Shown here piece by piece: positions 17,608 to 25,632 of a stretch of 64,000 nucleotides of DNA (positions are counted from its first letter, which is position 1; the number at the start of each line of letters is the position of its first letter). The notes beneath the pieces are model-generated. The model did not search any database. It had not been told where the DNA came from and worked only from the letters and a program-made list of their open reading frames with translations. The position numbers were made by a program, and so were the translations under genes. Source of the stretch: Mesorhizobium sp. CU3 (GTDB taxonomy: Bacteria > Pseudomonadota > Alphaproteobacteria > Rhizobiales > Rhizobiaceae); NCBI RefSeq assembly GCF_006442965.1, contig NZ_VFWX01000025.1, forward strand, positions 1-64,000, in the 5' to 3' direction.

Positions 17608-17958
17608 ATGCCGGCCCGCAAGACACGCAGGAAGCCCTCCGGCAGCGATCTTCTGCTGGCGCCGGCCGTCATCGGCATGCGGCTGCCGCTGATGGCGCTG
17701 GATATGGCGAGCGGCGCGCCCAACGGTCGAGAGGCGCTGCTGGCCGTGCAGGAAAAGGCGCTGGCGATGGCCGAAGGGATTTGCGCGGCGCAGGCCGCTA
17801 CGCTCGCGGCCGCGCTCCGTTTCTGGCCGGAGGTGCTTGCCGGCAAAAGCCCGTCACTCCTCGACGGCAGGGCGGCGCGAGACGCCGGGGCGGCAGCGCT
17901 GCGGCCTGTGGCCAAACGGGTGCGGCGCAACTTCGAGCGGCTGTCGAACCAGCGCTGA
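17608..17958 (+). CDS. Hypothetical phasin-like alphaproteobacterial protein
   Basis: 116 residues starting MPARKTRRKPSG, then an alanine-rich helical region (MRLPLMALDMASG, ALLAVQEKALAMAEGICAAQAATLAAAL) and a basic tail (AKRVRRNFERLSNQR). The amphipathic helix content resembles phasins or small granule-associated proteins, but I cannot assign a family firmly. The start is placed at the ATG 17608, where the basic N-terminus begins. It marks the return to GC-rich sequence after the AT-richer two-gene block. Confidence 0.55.
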   Translation: MPARKTRRKPSGSDLLLAPAVIGMRLPLMALDMASGAPNGREALLAVQEKALAMAEGICAAQAATLAAALRFWPEVLAGKSPSLLDGRAARDAGAAALRPVAKRVRRNFERLSNQR

Positions 17959-18056
17959 TCGGCAACCTCGGCGGTGCGGCCCTGCCCTACAACGTCCACG
18001 CGAAATTTCCTGGTCAACCCACGGATATTTAATCAAGGTCGCGCGTTATTGCGCCT

Positions 18057-19577
18057 ATGGTGGACGGGCAATTGACATCGGCATGGCCTCATGGCGGCGG
18101 CGAAGTGGCCGCCCTGATGCGCGACCATCGCTGGGATTCGAGTCCGCTCGGGCCGCCCTCCGCGTGGACGCCCAGCCTGCGCACCACCGTCGACATGTTG
18201 CTCGCAGCTCAAGCCGAGATCGTGCTGTTCTGCGGGCCGGAATTTGTCGCGCTCTACAACGACGCCTATGCGCCGACCATCGGCGACAAGCATCCGCGCG
18301 CGATGGGGCGGCCGGCGCGGGAGAACTGGGCCGAGCTTTGGGACGACCTCGAGCCGCTGCTCAGCGGCGTGCTCACGACCGGCGAGACGTTTTCGGCCAA
18401 GGACCGGCCTTTCTACATCGAGCGCTCGGGCGGCGTCGGCGAAACCGTCTATTTCGACATTTCCTATTCCGCGGTGCGGGCGCAGGACGGCTCGGTGGAA
18501 GCAGTGCTGTGCATCGTTTCCGAAACCACGGCGCGGGTGCTGGCGGCGGCGAAGCTGCGCGAAAGCGAGCTGCGGTTCCGCGCGCTGGTCAATGCCAGCT
18601 CCGATGTCATCTACCGCATGAGCCCGGACTGGCAGGAAATGCACGAGCTGGACGGCCGCGGCTTCCTGTCGACGACCGAGGGGCCTGCGGTGCGCTGGCG
18701 CGAGGCCTATCTATTTTCCGAGGACCAGCCGGGCATCGAGGCGACCATTGACCGCGCCATCGAACAGCGCGGCGTGTTCGAACTGGAGCACCGCGTGCGG
18801 CGCGCCGACGGCACCGCCGGCTGGACGCTGTCGCGGGCGATCCCGATCCTCGATGAGGATGGCGGCATTCGCGAATGGTTCGGCATGGCGGCGGACGTCA
18901 CGGCACGGCGCGCGAGCGAGCAGCACATCCAGCTTCTGATGCGCGAGGTGAACCACCGCGTGAAGAACCAGTATGCTGTGATCCTGTCGATGATCCGCGA
19001 GACGGTCAAGCGAGCGACCGACCCGCGCCTGTTCGAACAACAGATCCGCGAGCGCATCATGGCGCTATCGCGTTCGCACGACCTTCTGGTGGCGAACGAC
19101 TGGCGCGGCGCCGGCATGTCCGAGCTGGTGCGCGAGCATCTCAAACCCTTCGCGCATGAAGAGCGCGTGGAACTTTCCGGACCGGACGTGACGCTGCGCC
19201 TCGCCGCTGTACAGAACATCGGCATGGCGCTGCACGAGCTCGGCACCAACGCCACCAAATACGGTGCGCTCGCGGCCGACACGGGAACAATCCGGGTGAG
19301 CTGGCGCGTGCCGACGGATACGGAGGAGCGCGGCGATTTCGAATTGGTGTGGGAAGAGCGCACGGCGCTGGCTCCCGAGCCGCCCGAGGCGGAACCGCGG
19401 CTCGGTTTCGGCAGCGTGGTGCTGCAGCGCGTGGTGCCCACCAGCCTGTCCGGCAGCGCCTCGCTGGAGCGTCAGCCCGGCTTCGTGCGCTGGACGCTGT
19501 CGGCGCCGCTGGGCAACGTCATCGTCGAGGAGGCGGTGATGCCGGACGCAGCAGCCCTGAGCAAGATGCCGGCCTGA
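18057..19577 (+). CDS. PAS-domain HWE-family histidine kinase
   Basis: 506 residues without membrane helices, so a cytoplasmic sensor. An N-terminal GAF/PAS-like sensor domain (about 20-165) is followed by a PAS plus PAC domain (about 175-290, ending GMAADVTARR). The HWE kinase core has the phospho-acceptor His in REVNHRVKNQYAVILSM (near residue 302), the N-box ALHELGTNATKYGAL (near 388) and the family-defining W-x-E in FELVWEERT. HWE kinases are typical of Rhizobiales and act in general stress, light or chemotaxis signalling. There is no response regulator next to it, so its partner is elsewhere. Signal unknown. Confidence 0.88.
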   Translation: MVDGQLTSAWPHGGGEVAALMRDHRWDSSPLGPPSAWTPSLRTTVDMLLAAQAEIVLFCGPEFVALYNDAYAPTIGDKHPRAMGRPARENWAELWDDLEPLLSGVLTTGETFSAKDRPFYIERSGGVGETVYFDISYSAVRAQDGSVEAVLCIVSETTARVLAAAKLRESELRFRALVNASSDVIYRMSPDWQEMHELDGRGFLSTTEGPAVRWREAYLFSEDQPGIEATIDRAIEQRGVFELEHRVRRADGTAGWTLSRAIPILDEDGGIREWFGMAADVTARRASEQHIQLLMREVNHRVKNQYAVILSMIRETVKRATDPRLFEQQIRERIMALSRSHDLLVANDWRGAGMSELVREHLKPFAHEERVELSGPDVTLRLAAVQNIGMALHELGTNATKYGALAADTGTIRVSWRVPTDTEERGDFELVWEERTALAPEPPEAEPRLGFGSVVLQRVVPTSLSGSASLERQPGFVRWTLSAPLGNVIVEEAVMPDAAALSKMPA

Positions 19578-19602
19578 GAGTCGCGCTCGACTGGTCTCGG
19601 GC

Positions 19603-19773
19603 CTAACGGTCGCCCGGCTTATCTTCGTTCGCAGCCGAAGCGTTCTTCTTGCGAGGCCGGCGCAAATTGTCGAAGCCCATATAGTGGTCGGTATCCGACG
19701 TGTTCCAGGTGCCGGCGAGATAGATCATCCCGATGACCACCGCGAAAAGCAGAAGCACATAGAGCGTGTTCAT
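19603..19773 (-). CDS. 56-residue single-span membrane protein
   Basis: Begins MNTLYVLLLFAVVIGMIYLA, one clear membrane helix at the very N-terminus. A polar tail follows (TSDTDHYMGFDNLRRPRKKN and onward), basic in its middle. The ATG at 19773 gives the helix directly; longer in-frame versions are low-complexity and unlikely. It ends 26 bases from the HWE kinase stop, convergent with it. Similar small proteins are often found in rhizobia but no function is known to me. Confidence 0.6.
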   Translation of the reverse strand: MNTLYVLLLFAVVIGMIYLAGTWNTSDTDHYMGFDNLRRPRKKNASAANEDKPGDR

Positions 19774-19901
19774 ATCCCTCAAGTAGCGCGCTTGCCTCAA
19801 CCGGCCAGGAGGGCGGTCACCTATGGCGCCGCCCGCTGCAACCCGGCCCCCGCGCCATCTGTCGCGGTCCGACGGGGCGAGGAAGCGACCTCCGCCAGCC
19901 G

Positions 19902-20609
19902 CTATATCACCGCAGTCACCCGCCGCGCCGCGTCGAGGCGGCATGTGACTTTCGCTTCGCGCACCTGGCGCGCATATTCTATGCGCACATAGATCGGCGC
20001 CTGCAGCCCGGCCTGGTAGGGGCGCATCGGGCCGGCGCTCACCGCGTTGACGCGCCTGGCGCCGAGCCGAGCCGCGGCGGACTTGATCGCGGCGCGACAG
20101 GCACTGACGATCGCGGGCGGCGTTCCGGGCATGGCCTTGAGCGAGGTCAGCGGCCCGAAGGGATAGCCCTCCGTAAGGCGCTTGGAGGAGCCGTCACCAT
20201 TGACCCTAACAGGCATGAGGGAGGATGGCAGGCCGATGGCGGGCGCCGCGCCACTGGCCGAGACAACGGCAGCCTTGTCCACGCTCTGGCTTGTGGCGAC
20301 GCCGCCGGCAGCTGAGGTATCGCCGGTGCCGGTCGAAACGCCCGTGCTCGTGCCGCCGACGCTGGCGCTTGCGCCAACCGATGTGTTGCCGGTGCCGGTC
20401 GATGCCCCGACATTAGCGCCGCCGACCCCGTCGACGCCAGCGCTCACGCCCGCGGACACGCCTTTGCTGCCGGCACTGACGCCGGCGCCCACCCCGATAC
20501 CGCCGACATTGCCGCCGACACCCACGTCCAAGGCCGAGGCCGGCCCGATGGCGATGGCGGAGATCAAGGCGGTTGCCAGGCACTTACGCATTAGAGAGCG
20601 GTTACGCAT
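19902..20609 (-). CDS. Secreted Gly/Ser/Ala-rich repeat protein
   Basis: 235 residues. A signal peptide (MRNRSLMRKCLATALISAIA, cleavage near ASA-LD) leads into about 90 residues of near-repeats built on G-V-G/S-A-G-V-S-x-G and T-G-x-T-S-x-G. A more ordered C-terminal part has a conserved-looking PFGPLTSLKAMPG and two cysteines (SACRAA, VTCRLD) that could form a disulphide. GAGGAG lies 8 bases before the ATG. Low-complexity repeats suggest an envelope or surface role; function unknown. Confidence 0.7.
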   Translation of the reverse strand: MRNRSLMRKCLATALISAIAIGPASALDVGVGGNVGGIGVGAGVSAGSKGVSAGVSAGVDGVGGANVGASTGTGNTSVGASASVGGTSTGVSTGTGDTSAAGGVATSQSVDKAAVVSASGAAPAIGLPSSLMPVRVNGDGSSKRLTEGYPFGPLTSLKAMPGTPPAIVSACRAAIKSAAARLGARRVNAVSAGPMRPYQAGLQAPIYVRIEYARQVREAKVTCRLDAARRVTAVI

Positions 20610-20648
20610 TACAAAACTCCTCTTGCGGCGTGCTCCTTGCCTGCGTCA

Positions 20649-21821
20649 TCAATCGCTTGGCTGGCTCGGCAGCAAAGCGTCGGGCAGCGTGATGGTCGTC
20701 GCCACCTGAACCCGTTTCGGCGAACTCTGAACCACCGCCCTGGGCTTTGTCCGCGCCTCCCCGCGCGCCACCCGTTGACGGGCCGGCTGGTTGCCGGAGC
20801 TCGCGGCCACCGCAGGCGCCGCCGGCGTCTGCACGATGCGCGCCGAGCGACGCTCCTCGCGCGCCTTGACGAGGTCGATCGCCTTGCGCGCGGCGGTGAG
20901 GTTGACGGCCATGTCGATGACCTTCTCGCGCGCCTGCTCCAGCGCAGCTGTCAGCTCGGCGGAAGCCTTGACTGCCGCATCGCGTTCGCGGCGGGCGCTG
21001 TCGACATCGCGCGTGGCCGCTTCGGCCCGCGCACTCTCAAGCTTCAAGGCGTCTTTCAAGCCGTCTGCGGCCTGCCTGGAGCCGGCCTCGGCCGTTTCCC
21101 TGGCTTTCGCCGCATCGACCAGCGCCGTCTCGGCCGCTTGCCTGGCTTTTGCCTGGTCGGCGAGTGCCGCCTCGGCCAGCTGCCTGGCCTTTGCCTGATC
21201 GGCCAGCGCCGCTTCGGCCGCCTGCCTGGCCTTTGCCTGATCGGCGAGTGCGGCCTCGGCTACCTGCCTGGCTTTTGCCGCACCGGCAAGTGCTGCCTCT
21301 GCCCGGTCGGCCCTTGCCTTGTCGGCGTTGCCGGCATCGCTGGCCTGGGTGAGTTCTCCCTGGACGAGCGCAAGCCGCTGCCGCTCCTCCTCAAGCTCGC
21401 GGTTTGCCCGGGCGAGCGATGCGGCCACGGCGCTCCGCGCTTCGTCTGACAGTGTGGCCTTGGACCTGAAGCTATCGATGGCGCGTTGCGCCGTCTCCAG
21501 GTCGCTGGCAAGCGCATCCTGCTTCTGGCCGGCCGCTTTCAGGGCCTGGGCCTGCTTGTCCGCGGTGTCGGCGGCTTCGTGCAGCTGATCGCTGGTGTCG
21601 CGCCGCATCGCGTCGAGCTCGGCATAGGCCGCCGCCAGACGGTGCTGCGCGGCGGCGAGCTGCTCGCGCGTCGCGTCGCCGTCGTCTGCCGGGGAGATCA
21701 GCCACAGCCCGGCAATGCACAAGGGGATTGCGCCCCACTTCCAGTAACGCATGGCCGATTGCGCGCCCACGGCACGCCTTTCGCCCTGGAACTTCGCGGA
21801 TGATCCATCGCTGAATGTCAC
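20649..21821 (-). CDS. Membrane-anchored coiled-coil protein with 14-residue repeats
   Basis: About 390 residues. It probably starts with GTG at 21821 behind AAGGAG (8-base spacing); an ATG at 21752 would still keep the membrane helix MRYWKWGAIPLCIAGLWLI. After the single membrane span comes a very long Ala/Glu/Lys/Arg-rich helix with coiled-coil character. Near its centre are consecutive 14-residue units of the form AEAALADQAKARQ(A/L), that is two heptads each. The tail is Pro/Ala/Arg-rich. One span plus a long coiled coil suggests an envelope-spanning or TolA-like structural protein. Function unknown. Confidence 0.7.
   Translation of the reverse strand: MTFSDGSSAKFQGERRAVGAQSAMRYWKWGAIPLCIAGLWLISPADDGDATREQLAAAQHRLAAAYAELDAMRRDTSDQLHEAADTADKQAQALKAAGQKQDALASDLETAQRAIDSFRSKATLSDEARSAVAASLARANRELEEERQRLALVQGELTQASDAGNADKARADRAEAALAGAAKARQVAEAALADQAKARQAAEAALADQAKARQLAEAALADQAKARQAAETALVDAAKARETAEAGSRQAADGLKDALKLESARAEAATRDVDSARRERDAAVKASAELTAALEQAREKVIDMAVNLTAARKAIDLVKAREERRSARIVQTPAAPAVAASSGNQPARQRVARGEARTKPRAVVQSSPKRVQVATTITLPDALLPSQPSD
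21095..21290. repeat. 42-bp tandem repeats inside the coiled-coil gene
   Basis: TGCCTGGC recurs at 21139, 21181, 21223 and 21265, an exact 42-base period, with a diverged unit to the left. On the coding strand this is the 14-residue double-heptad repeat. Exact multiples of 42 keep both frame and heptad register, so copy number can change without breaking the coiled coil. Confidence 0.75.
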
Positions 21822-22104
21822 TGCCCCGCTCCTTCTGCCAGCGCACTTCCTTAAGACACGAAAGCACGCGCTGAATGGTTCTCCTCGTCCGCCGGTTGTC
21901 TTCGATCGACGCAAAACGTAAACTTGTCTCGATTGTTCCCGCCATGCGTGCAGGCAGGGCCAGCCAATTCGGCTTAGACACCCCAGCCATAAGGATTAGG
22001 TTCGGCGCAGCGGTCGCGTTTCGAAGGCGCGGCCATGCGGCGTGTCGGCACTTGCCAGTCAAATAGCGGCGCCGGGAATTCTGTGCCGAAACGAAACACA
22101 AATC

Positions 22105-22257
22105 TCTAATGTTGCAGCAAAGCTACAGCGCCCCGGGCGGGTTAGGCCTATGGTGGTTTCCGCGTAGGGGTGTCCCGGATACGGGCGGAGTGTTCGGGAA
22201 CTAGGGGCGCAATATGAGGGAATAGCCCGTCGACTTCGGTCGGCGGGTTTTTCTTTT
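22105..22257 (+). ncRNA. Candidate intergenic small RNA
   Basis: About 150 bases of structured sequence with no credible reading frame, in the 600-base gap after the coiled-coil gene. It contains GTGTCCCGGATACGGGC (able to form a short hairpin) and GGGAACTAGGGGCGCAATATG. It ends in a strong terminator at 22226-22257. The start is a guess; TTGCAG near 22112 could serve as a -35 element. The layout resembles trans-encoded small RNAs of rhizobia, but I cannot match it to a named family by eye. Confidence 0.4.
22226..22257 (+). terminator. Rho-independent terminator with UUCG loop
   Basis: CCCGTCGAC at 22226-22234, a TTCG loop, then GTCGGCGGG at 22239-22247 form a 9-bp stem with one G-T pair. 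TTTTTCTTTT follows. No protein gene ends upstream on the plus strand, so it most likely terminates a non-coding transcript. Confidence 0.75.
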
Positions 22258-22439
22258 GAGGAGCTTCCGTCCGATCTGAAGCAAGCAGGCGGCGAACCCA
22301 GCTGGAGTGCGCTTGACTTCACCGATTTGGGGCTTCGCGTGACAGGGTGAAATCATAGTTGAATGAAGTGCCGCCCTCCTCGGCTGCGTTAACCGTCTTC
22401 ATTCGCATTTGATTAAATAGCTGCGCCGACTGTCTTCGC

Positions 22440-22583
22440 ATGAAGAAAGTCGACCCGGTTTGCGTGGCAATCCTTCTCGCGCCCCTCGCTTTGACGGTAG
22501 CGCTGTTCGCACTTGTGGCAATCGTCGACCGGACGTCACCGCGAGCAGCCGACCCCGGTTTCACCGCATCCATCGACCGGTAG
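22440..22583 (+). CDS. Possible 47-residue single-span membrane protein
   Basis: An ATG at 22440 opens MKKVDPVCVAILLAPLALTV, a basic start followed by one membrane helix of about 22 residues, then VDRTSPRAADPGFTASIDR and TAG. The K-K start and helix look like a real small membrane or exported peptide. No good Shine-Dalgarno is visible, so this remains tentative. Confidence 0.35.
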   Translation: MKKVDPVCVAILLAPLALTVALFALVAIVDRTSPRAADPGFTASIDR

Positions 22584-22629
22584 GATTGTCCTCTTCATCC
22601 ACATGACCGGCACGCCTCACTAAACCAAT

Positions 22630-22815
22630 TCAGGGCGCCTTCGATCCAGGATCGTCACCTGGCTCGCGTGGATCCTCTTTGACGATCTCGCCAAGGACAA
22701 CGGCGGTGATCCGCAGCAAGGCGAAGATATCCTCTCGTCGCATGAGGTCGAGATTGTCGGCCGCCTTCACGAGTTCCTGGGCAAGCTCAATCCCCCGATC
22801 TTTCACCTTGGGCAT
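22630..22815 (-). CDS. 61-residue hypothetical protein
   Basis: Starts MPKVKDRGIELAQELVKAAD at 22815 with AGGACGAG upstream. It is helical and charged (LMRREDIFALLRITAVVLGE), with an acidic proline-rich tail. It looks like a small conserved soluble protein of Rhizobiales; I assign no family. Longer in-frame starts run into a palindromic element and are unlikely. Confidence 0.55.
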   Translation of the reverse strand: MPKVKDRGIELAQELVKAADNLDLMRREDIFALLRITAVVLGEIVKEDPREPGDDPGSKAP

Positions 22816-22836
22816 TCTTGCTCGTCCTAAAACAGT

Positions 22837-22884
22837 GGCCGGCGCCCGCGTTGGGGTGGATTGGCGCAATCCGGAGCGCCGGCC
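22837..22884. repeat. Palindromic element, copy 1 (GTTGGGG loop)
   Basis: GGCCGGCGC at 22837-22845 pairs with GCGCCGGCC at 22876-22884. The interior has GCGTTGGGGTGGATTG. A related palindrome with the same GTTGGGGT-ATTG core occurs at 23114-23160. Confidence 0.55.
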
Positions 22885-23334
22885 CGGCGGTCTTTTAGGG
22901 CCGCCGCATATGCAAAATGGCTAAGGTAGCTCTTTCTGACATGGTGTGATCGCGTAAGGACTTGCCGGCTCCTCGGGTAAGCAGCCTTTTCCAGTCAGCC
23001 GCCCAATTGGGGACATAAGCATCCCCTAATCTATTCGCAGTTTTAACGATCGTCGTGACGCAGCGGTAACGGTCCTGCTTAAGCGACGCTTCAACAGTTG
23101 CTGCTATTAAGGTGGCGGCTCCGGCGCGGGTTGGGGTATTGCCTGAGAGCCGGAGCCGCCCGCGCGGTCGGTGCGGCATGGACCACGCTGTTCCACAATG
23201 GGACAGCGGGATGTATAATTAGTTAAGCCTAATGTGGGGCGTGGCCAGGGCGGCCTGGCTCGGGGTCAGCGAGTGGCTCGACTGCCAAGTCAGGACGAGC
23301 CTGAACCATCGGCATATTCCACCTACCGCTCAGG
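22885..23334. other. Gene-free intergenic stretch with palindromes
   Basis: No open frame here has a plausible start and composition. Besides the palindrome at 23114-23160 it holds a small inverted repeat GGGGA-CATAAGCA-TCCCC near 23009-23026. Its CATAAGCATCCCC part recurs at 56795-56807. An AT-rich patch (GTATAATTAGTTAAGCC) near 23212-23227 could be promoter-like. Confidence 0.4.
23114..23160. repeat. Palindromic element, copy 2 (GTTGGGG loop)
   Basis: GGCGGCTCCGGC at 23114-23125 is exactly complementary to GCCGGAGCCGCC at 23149-23160. The 23-base loop contains GCGGGTTGGGGTATTG, matching the interior of the palindrome at 22837-22884. Shared loop with different but compensating arms is what a mobile or regulatory palindromic family shows. 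Confidence 0.6.
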
Positions 23335-23742
23335 TCACACCGCCAGCGTCGGCGCCGTGTTCACCTCCAGCGCCTCCTCCGCCTCGTCCTCCTCGCCCAG
23401 CACCTCGCCATGCACCTCCAGCGCGCGGCCGATCCAGAGCGGGTCGATCAAATGGTCGCGCTTGGGGTTGGTGGTGTTGGGGTGGATGAGGATGCTCAAG
23501 CCGCCGTGGTTCAGCATCAGCCAGGGCACCAGCGAGGCGAAGATCTCGGTGGCGAAGGACACCTGGTACATGGCCTGCGCATGCGGGCCGACCGGCGCGT
23601 CGCGCCAGGTGCCCAGGCGCACGCGGAAACGTTCGCCGATGCGCAGGCGTAGCCATTCGGCATATTGGCGCTCGGCGGCATCGCCATAATAGATGTGGGC
23701 GTGATAGCTGGCGATTTCGCCGAGCGGCCTGACTTCGTTCAT
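23335..23742 (-). CDS. DOPA 4,5-dioxygenase family protein
   Basis: 135 residues of the small extradiol-dioxygenase-like family. Visible are the N-terminal SYHAHIYYGD with a metal-binding His pair, GPHAQAMYQVSFATE and ILIHPNTTNPKRDHLIDPLW, all typical of this fold. Bacterial members are mostly uncharacterised; fungal and plant homologues cleave catechols such as DOPA. The start 23742 (MNEVRPLGEI) has AAGGGG upstream; an ATG 24 bases earlier is possible. It is a single gene. Confidence 0.8.
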   Translation of the reverse strand: MNEVRPLGEIASYHAHIYYGDAAERQYAEWLRLRIGERFRVRLGTWRDAPVGPHAQAMYQVSFATEIFASLVPWLMLNHGGLSILIHPNTTNPKRDHLIDPLWIGRALEVHGEVLGEEDEAEEALEVNTAPTLAV

Positions 23743-23876
23743 TGCGTGGGTCCCCTTGCCAACCATTGCGGCAGGCTAAACTCTAGGCGTTTCGGCGTTT
23801 CATGGAAACGGCGAAGCGCTGCACTGTCTGTTCAGCATCGACGTCCTTAAGCGCGGGTGAGATTGGCTGATACGAG

Positions 23877-24434
23877 ATGACCGCCGACGCCTTGCATGAT
23901 TTCTTCGCACGCGATGCAGTCGTCGTCGCCCGCGCGCTGCTCGGCGCGACGCTGACGCTCTGCGGCGTCGGCGGCATCGTCGTCGAGACCGAGGCCTATC
24001 GTCCGGACGATCCGGCCTCGCACGCCTTTCGCGGCTTAACCCCGCGCAACGCGCCGATGTTCGGCGAACCGGGCAGCGCCTATGTCTATCGCAGCTACGG
24101 CCTGCACTGGTGCCTCAATGCGGTCTGCCTGCCGGGCAGCGCGGTGCTGATCCGCGCGCTGCAGCCTGTCTCCGGCATCGCCGCGATGCGGGCGCGGCGC
24201 GGCACGGATGACGAGCGTCTGCTCTGCTCCGGCCCGGGGAAACTCTGCCAGGCGCTCGGCATAGACGGTTCGCACAACAGGCTTTCGCTCGGTGCTCTCC
24301 CCTTCGCCTTCGCGCCGACGCGGATCGATCCGGCGGCGGTGGTCAGCGGGCGCAGGATCGGGCTCACCAAGGCGGTGGAGCTGGAGTGGCGCTTCGGGCT
24401 CGCCGGCTCCCGTTATTTGAGCCGGCGGTTTTGA
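23877..24434 (+). CDS. 3-methyladenine DNA glycosylase (AAG/MPG family)
   Basis: 185 residues. It has the N-terminal ALLGATL strand, the catalytic IVVETEAY with the general-base Glu, and the DPASHAFRGLTPRNAPMFGEPG loop. YVYRSYGLHWCLNAVC carries the intercalating Tyr region, and GPGKLCQALGI lies near residue 125. The enzyme excises alkylated purines (3-methyladenine, hypoxanthine) to start base-excision repair. The length fits the bacterial family. The start ATG at 23877 is the first in frame. Confidence 0.9.
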   Translation: MTADALHDFFARDAVVVARALLGATLTLCGVGGIVVETEAYRPDDPASHAFRGLTPRNAPMFGEPGSAYVYRSYGLHWCLNAVCLPGSAVLIRALQPVSGIAAMRARRGTDDERLLCSGPGKLCQALGIDGSHNRLSLGALPFAFAPTRIDPAAVVSGRRIGLTKAVELEWRFGLAGSRYLSRRF

Positions 24435-24601
24435 CGGGCGGCGCGTGCGCTTCATACGGATGCGGGATGATCGCACAGGGCGGCGCTAGCCTATGCGATC
24501 GGCCTTCATGGCCGAAGCGCGCCGTCGAGCGCCAGCCTTCGCAGTTGCGGGATGATGCGTTCCGTGTAGTGTGCCGGCCTAAATTAGCGGGGACTCAACA
24601 G

Positions 24602-24961
24602 ATGAGAGCAGCAGCAATCGTCGCGCTTTGCGCGGCAGTGGCGGGATGTGTCTCCTCGCCAGTCGACACTGGCGCTGCGCTACCCCAGCAGGATCCGAAA
24701 TGGGCGTCGCCGGAATGCCAGCAGGCGCGCACGGCGGCTTCCGACTATGCCCAGCGCGAGAAGGACCATCCCGGCTGGGGTTTCGGCGTACTGCTCGGGC
24801 CCTACAGCATGGGCATGGTGGCGGCGGTGAAGGAACATGAACGGCAGCAGCGCCGGCTGCTCGCCCGTCAGGTGCATCTGCAGTGCTCCAGCCAGCCGCT
24901 GCCGAAGGACCTCGATTTCGACCCGGCGATCTACGCGCCGAAGAAGACGCAGTATCCGTAG
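24602..24961 (+). CDS. Small putative lipoprotein
   Basis: 119 residues with a lipoprotein signal (MRAAAIVALCAAVAGC; lipobox V-A-G-C, Cys16). The mature part has a glycine/aromatic patch (GWGFGVLLGPYSMGMVAAV), a basic helix and a second cysteine pair position (SPECQQ, LQCSSQ). The start at 24602 is set by the signal peptide. It probably faces the periplasm at the inner or outer membrane. Function unknown. Confidence 0.7.
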   Translation: MRAAAIVALCAAVAGCVSSPVDTGAALPQQDPKWASPECQQARTAASDYAQREKDHPGWGFGVLLGPYSMGMVAAVKEHERQQRRLLARQVHLQCSSQPLPKDLDFDPAIYAPKKTQYP

Positions 24962-24972
24962 GCTTTCGCCGT

Positions 24973-25506
24973 TCAGTCTTGCCGCCAAGCCCCGAGCAGC
25001 GGGCCCTCGCCGCCATAGACCGGGTCGGTGTCGGGACGACGGACCTTCGGAATGCTGCGCAGCGCCCCGGCGTGGTCGGCACCATCGCGGCAAAGATCGT
25101 ATGTGCCGGAAGGCGGATACGCGCCGACGACCAGGAGGTCGGCGGAGGACGACAGGCGCTGGTGGCCGGTGCCGGCCGGCAGGATGGCGACGTCGCCGGC
25201 CTTGACCAGCAGCGCCTTGCCCTGCTCGCCGCCGAAGCGGACCTCGGCCGAGCCGCGGGCGATGCCCAGCACCTCGTGGATGCGCGAATGATAATGCACG
25301 AAAGGATAGATGCCGTTGCGCCAGCTCTCGCCCCAGCCATTGGCGGCGAAGATGTCCTCGAACACGGAAGCCGGGTCGCCGTCGTCCGGCAGCATCACGG
25401 CGCCCGGATACACCAGCATCGGCCAGCGCGGGTGGTTGGGCACGAAGCCGTCATCGGCGAAGCGGAAGGCGAGCGGCTCAACCTGCCTGGTGACGCGCTG
25501 CGCCAT
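24973..25506 (-). CDS. Cupin-domain protein
   Basis: 177 residues with a single cupin barrel: HYHSRIHEVLGIARG holds the first metal-binding His/Glu set, and AGDVAILPAGTGHQ the second. An N-terminal VPNHPRWPMLVYPGAV and a C-terminal tail flank the barrel. AAGGAGGG precedes the ATG at 25506. Cupins may be dioxygenases, isomerases or sugar-binding proteins, and the metal ligands are present here. Convergent with the lipoprotein gene, 11 bases apart. Confidence 0.8.
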   Translation of the reverse strand: MAQRVTRQVEPLAFRFADDGFVPNHPRWPMLVYPGAVMLPDDGDPASVFEDIFAANGWGESWRNGIYPFVHYHSRIHEVLGIARGSAEVRFGGEQGKALLVKAGDVAILPAGTGHQRLSSSADLLVVGAYPPSGTYDLCRDGADHAGALRSIPKVRRPDTDPVYGGEGPLLGAWRQD

Positions 25507-25632
25507 TTTCCCCTCCTTGTGCAGTCGGCATCGTCGACTTTCGGTCGGGGTCCGAAAATCGCCTCCCCCTTCCCGCGATCGTGCTCTAACGGTTTAATGC
25601 GGATTTGGCTCCACAAGTCACAGGAGGTCGCA

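Noticed and set aside
22895..23179. 94-codon minus-strand frame in the palindrome region
   Set aside because: It runs through both arms of a palindrome, lacks a ribosome-binding site and has a composition unlike neighbouring proteins.
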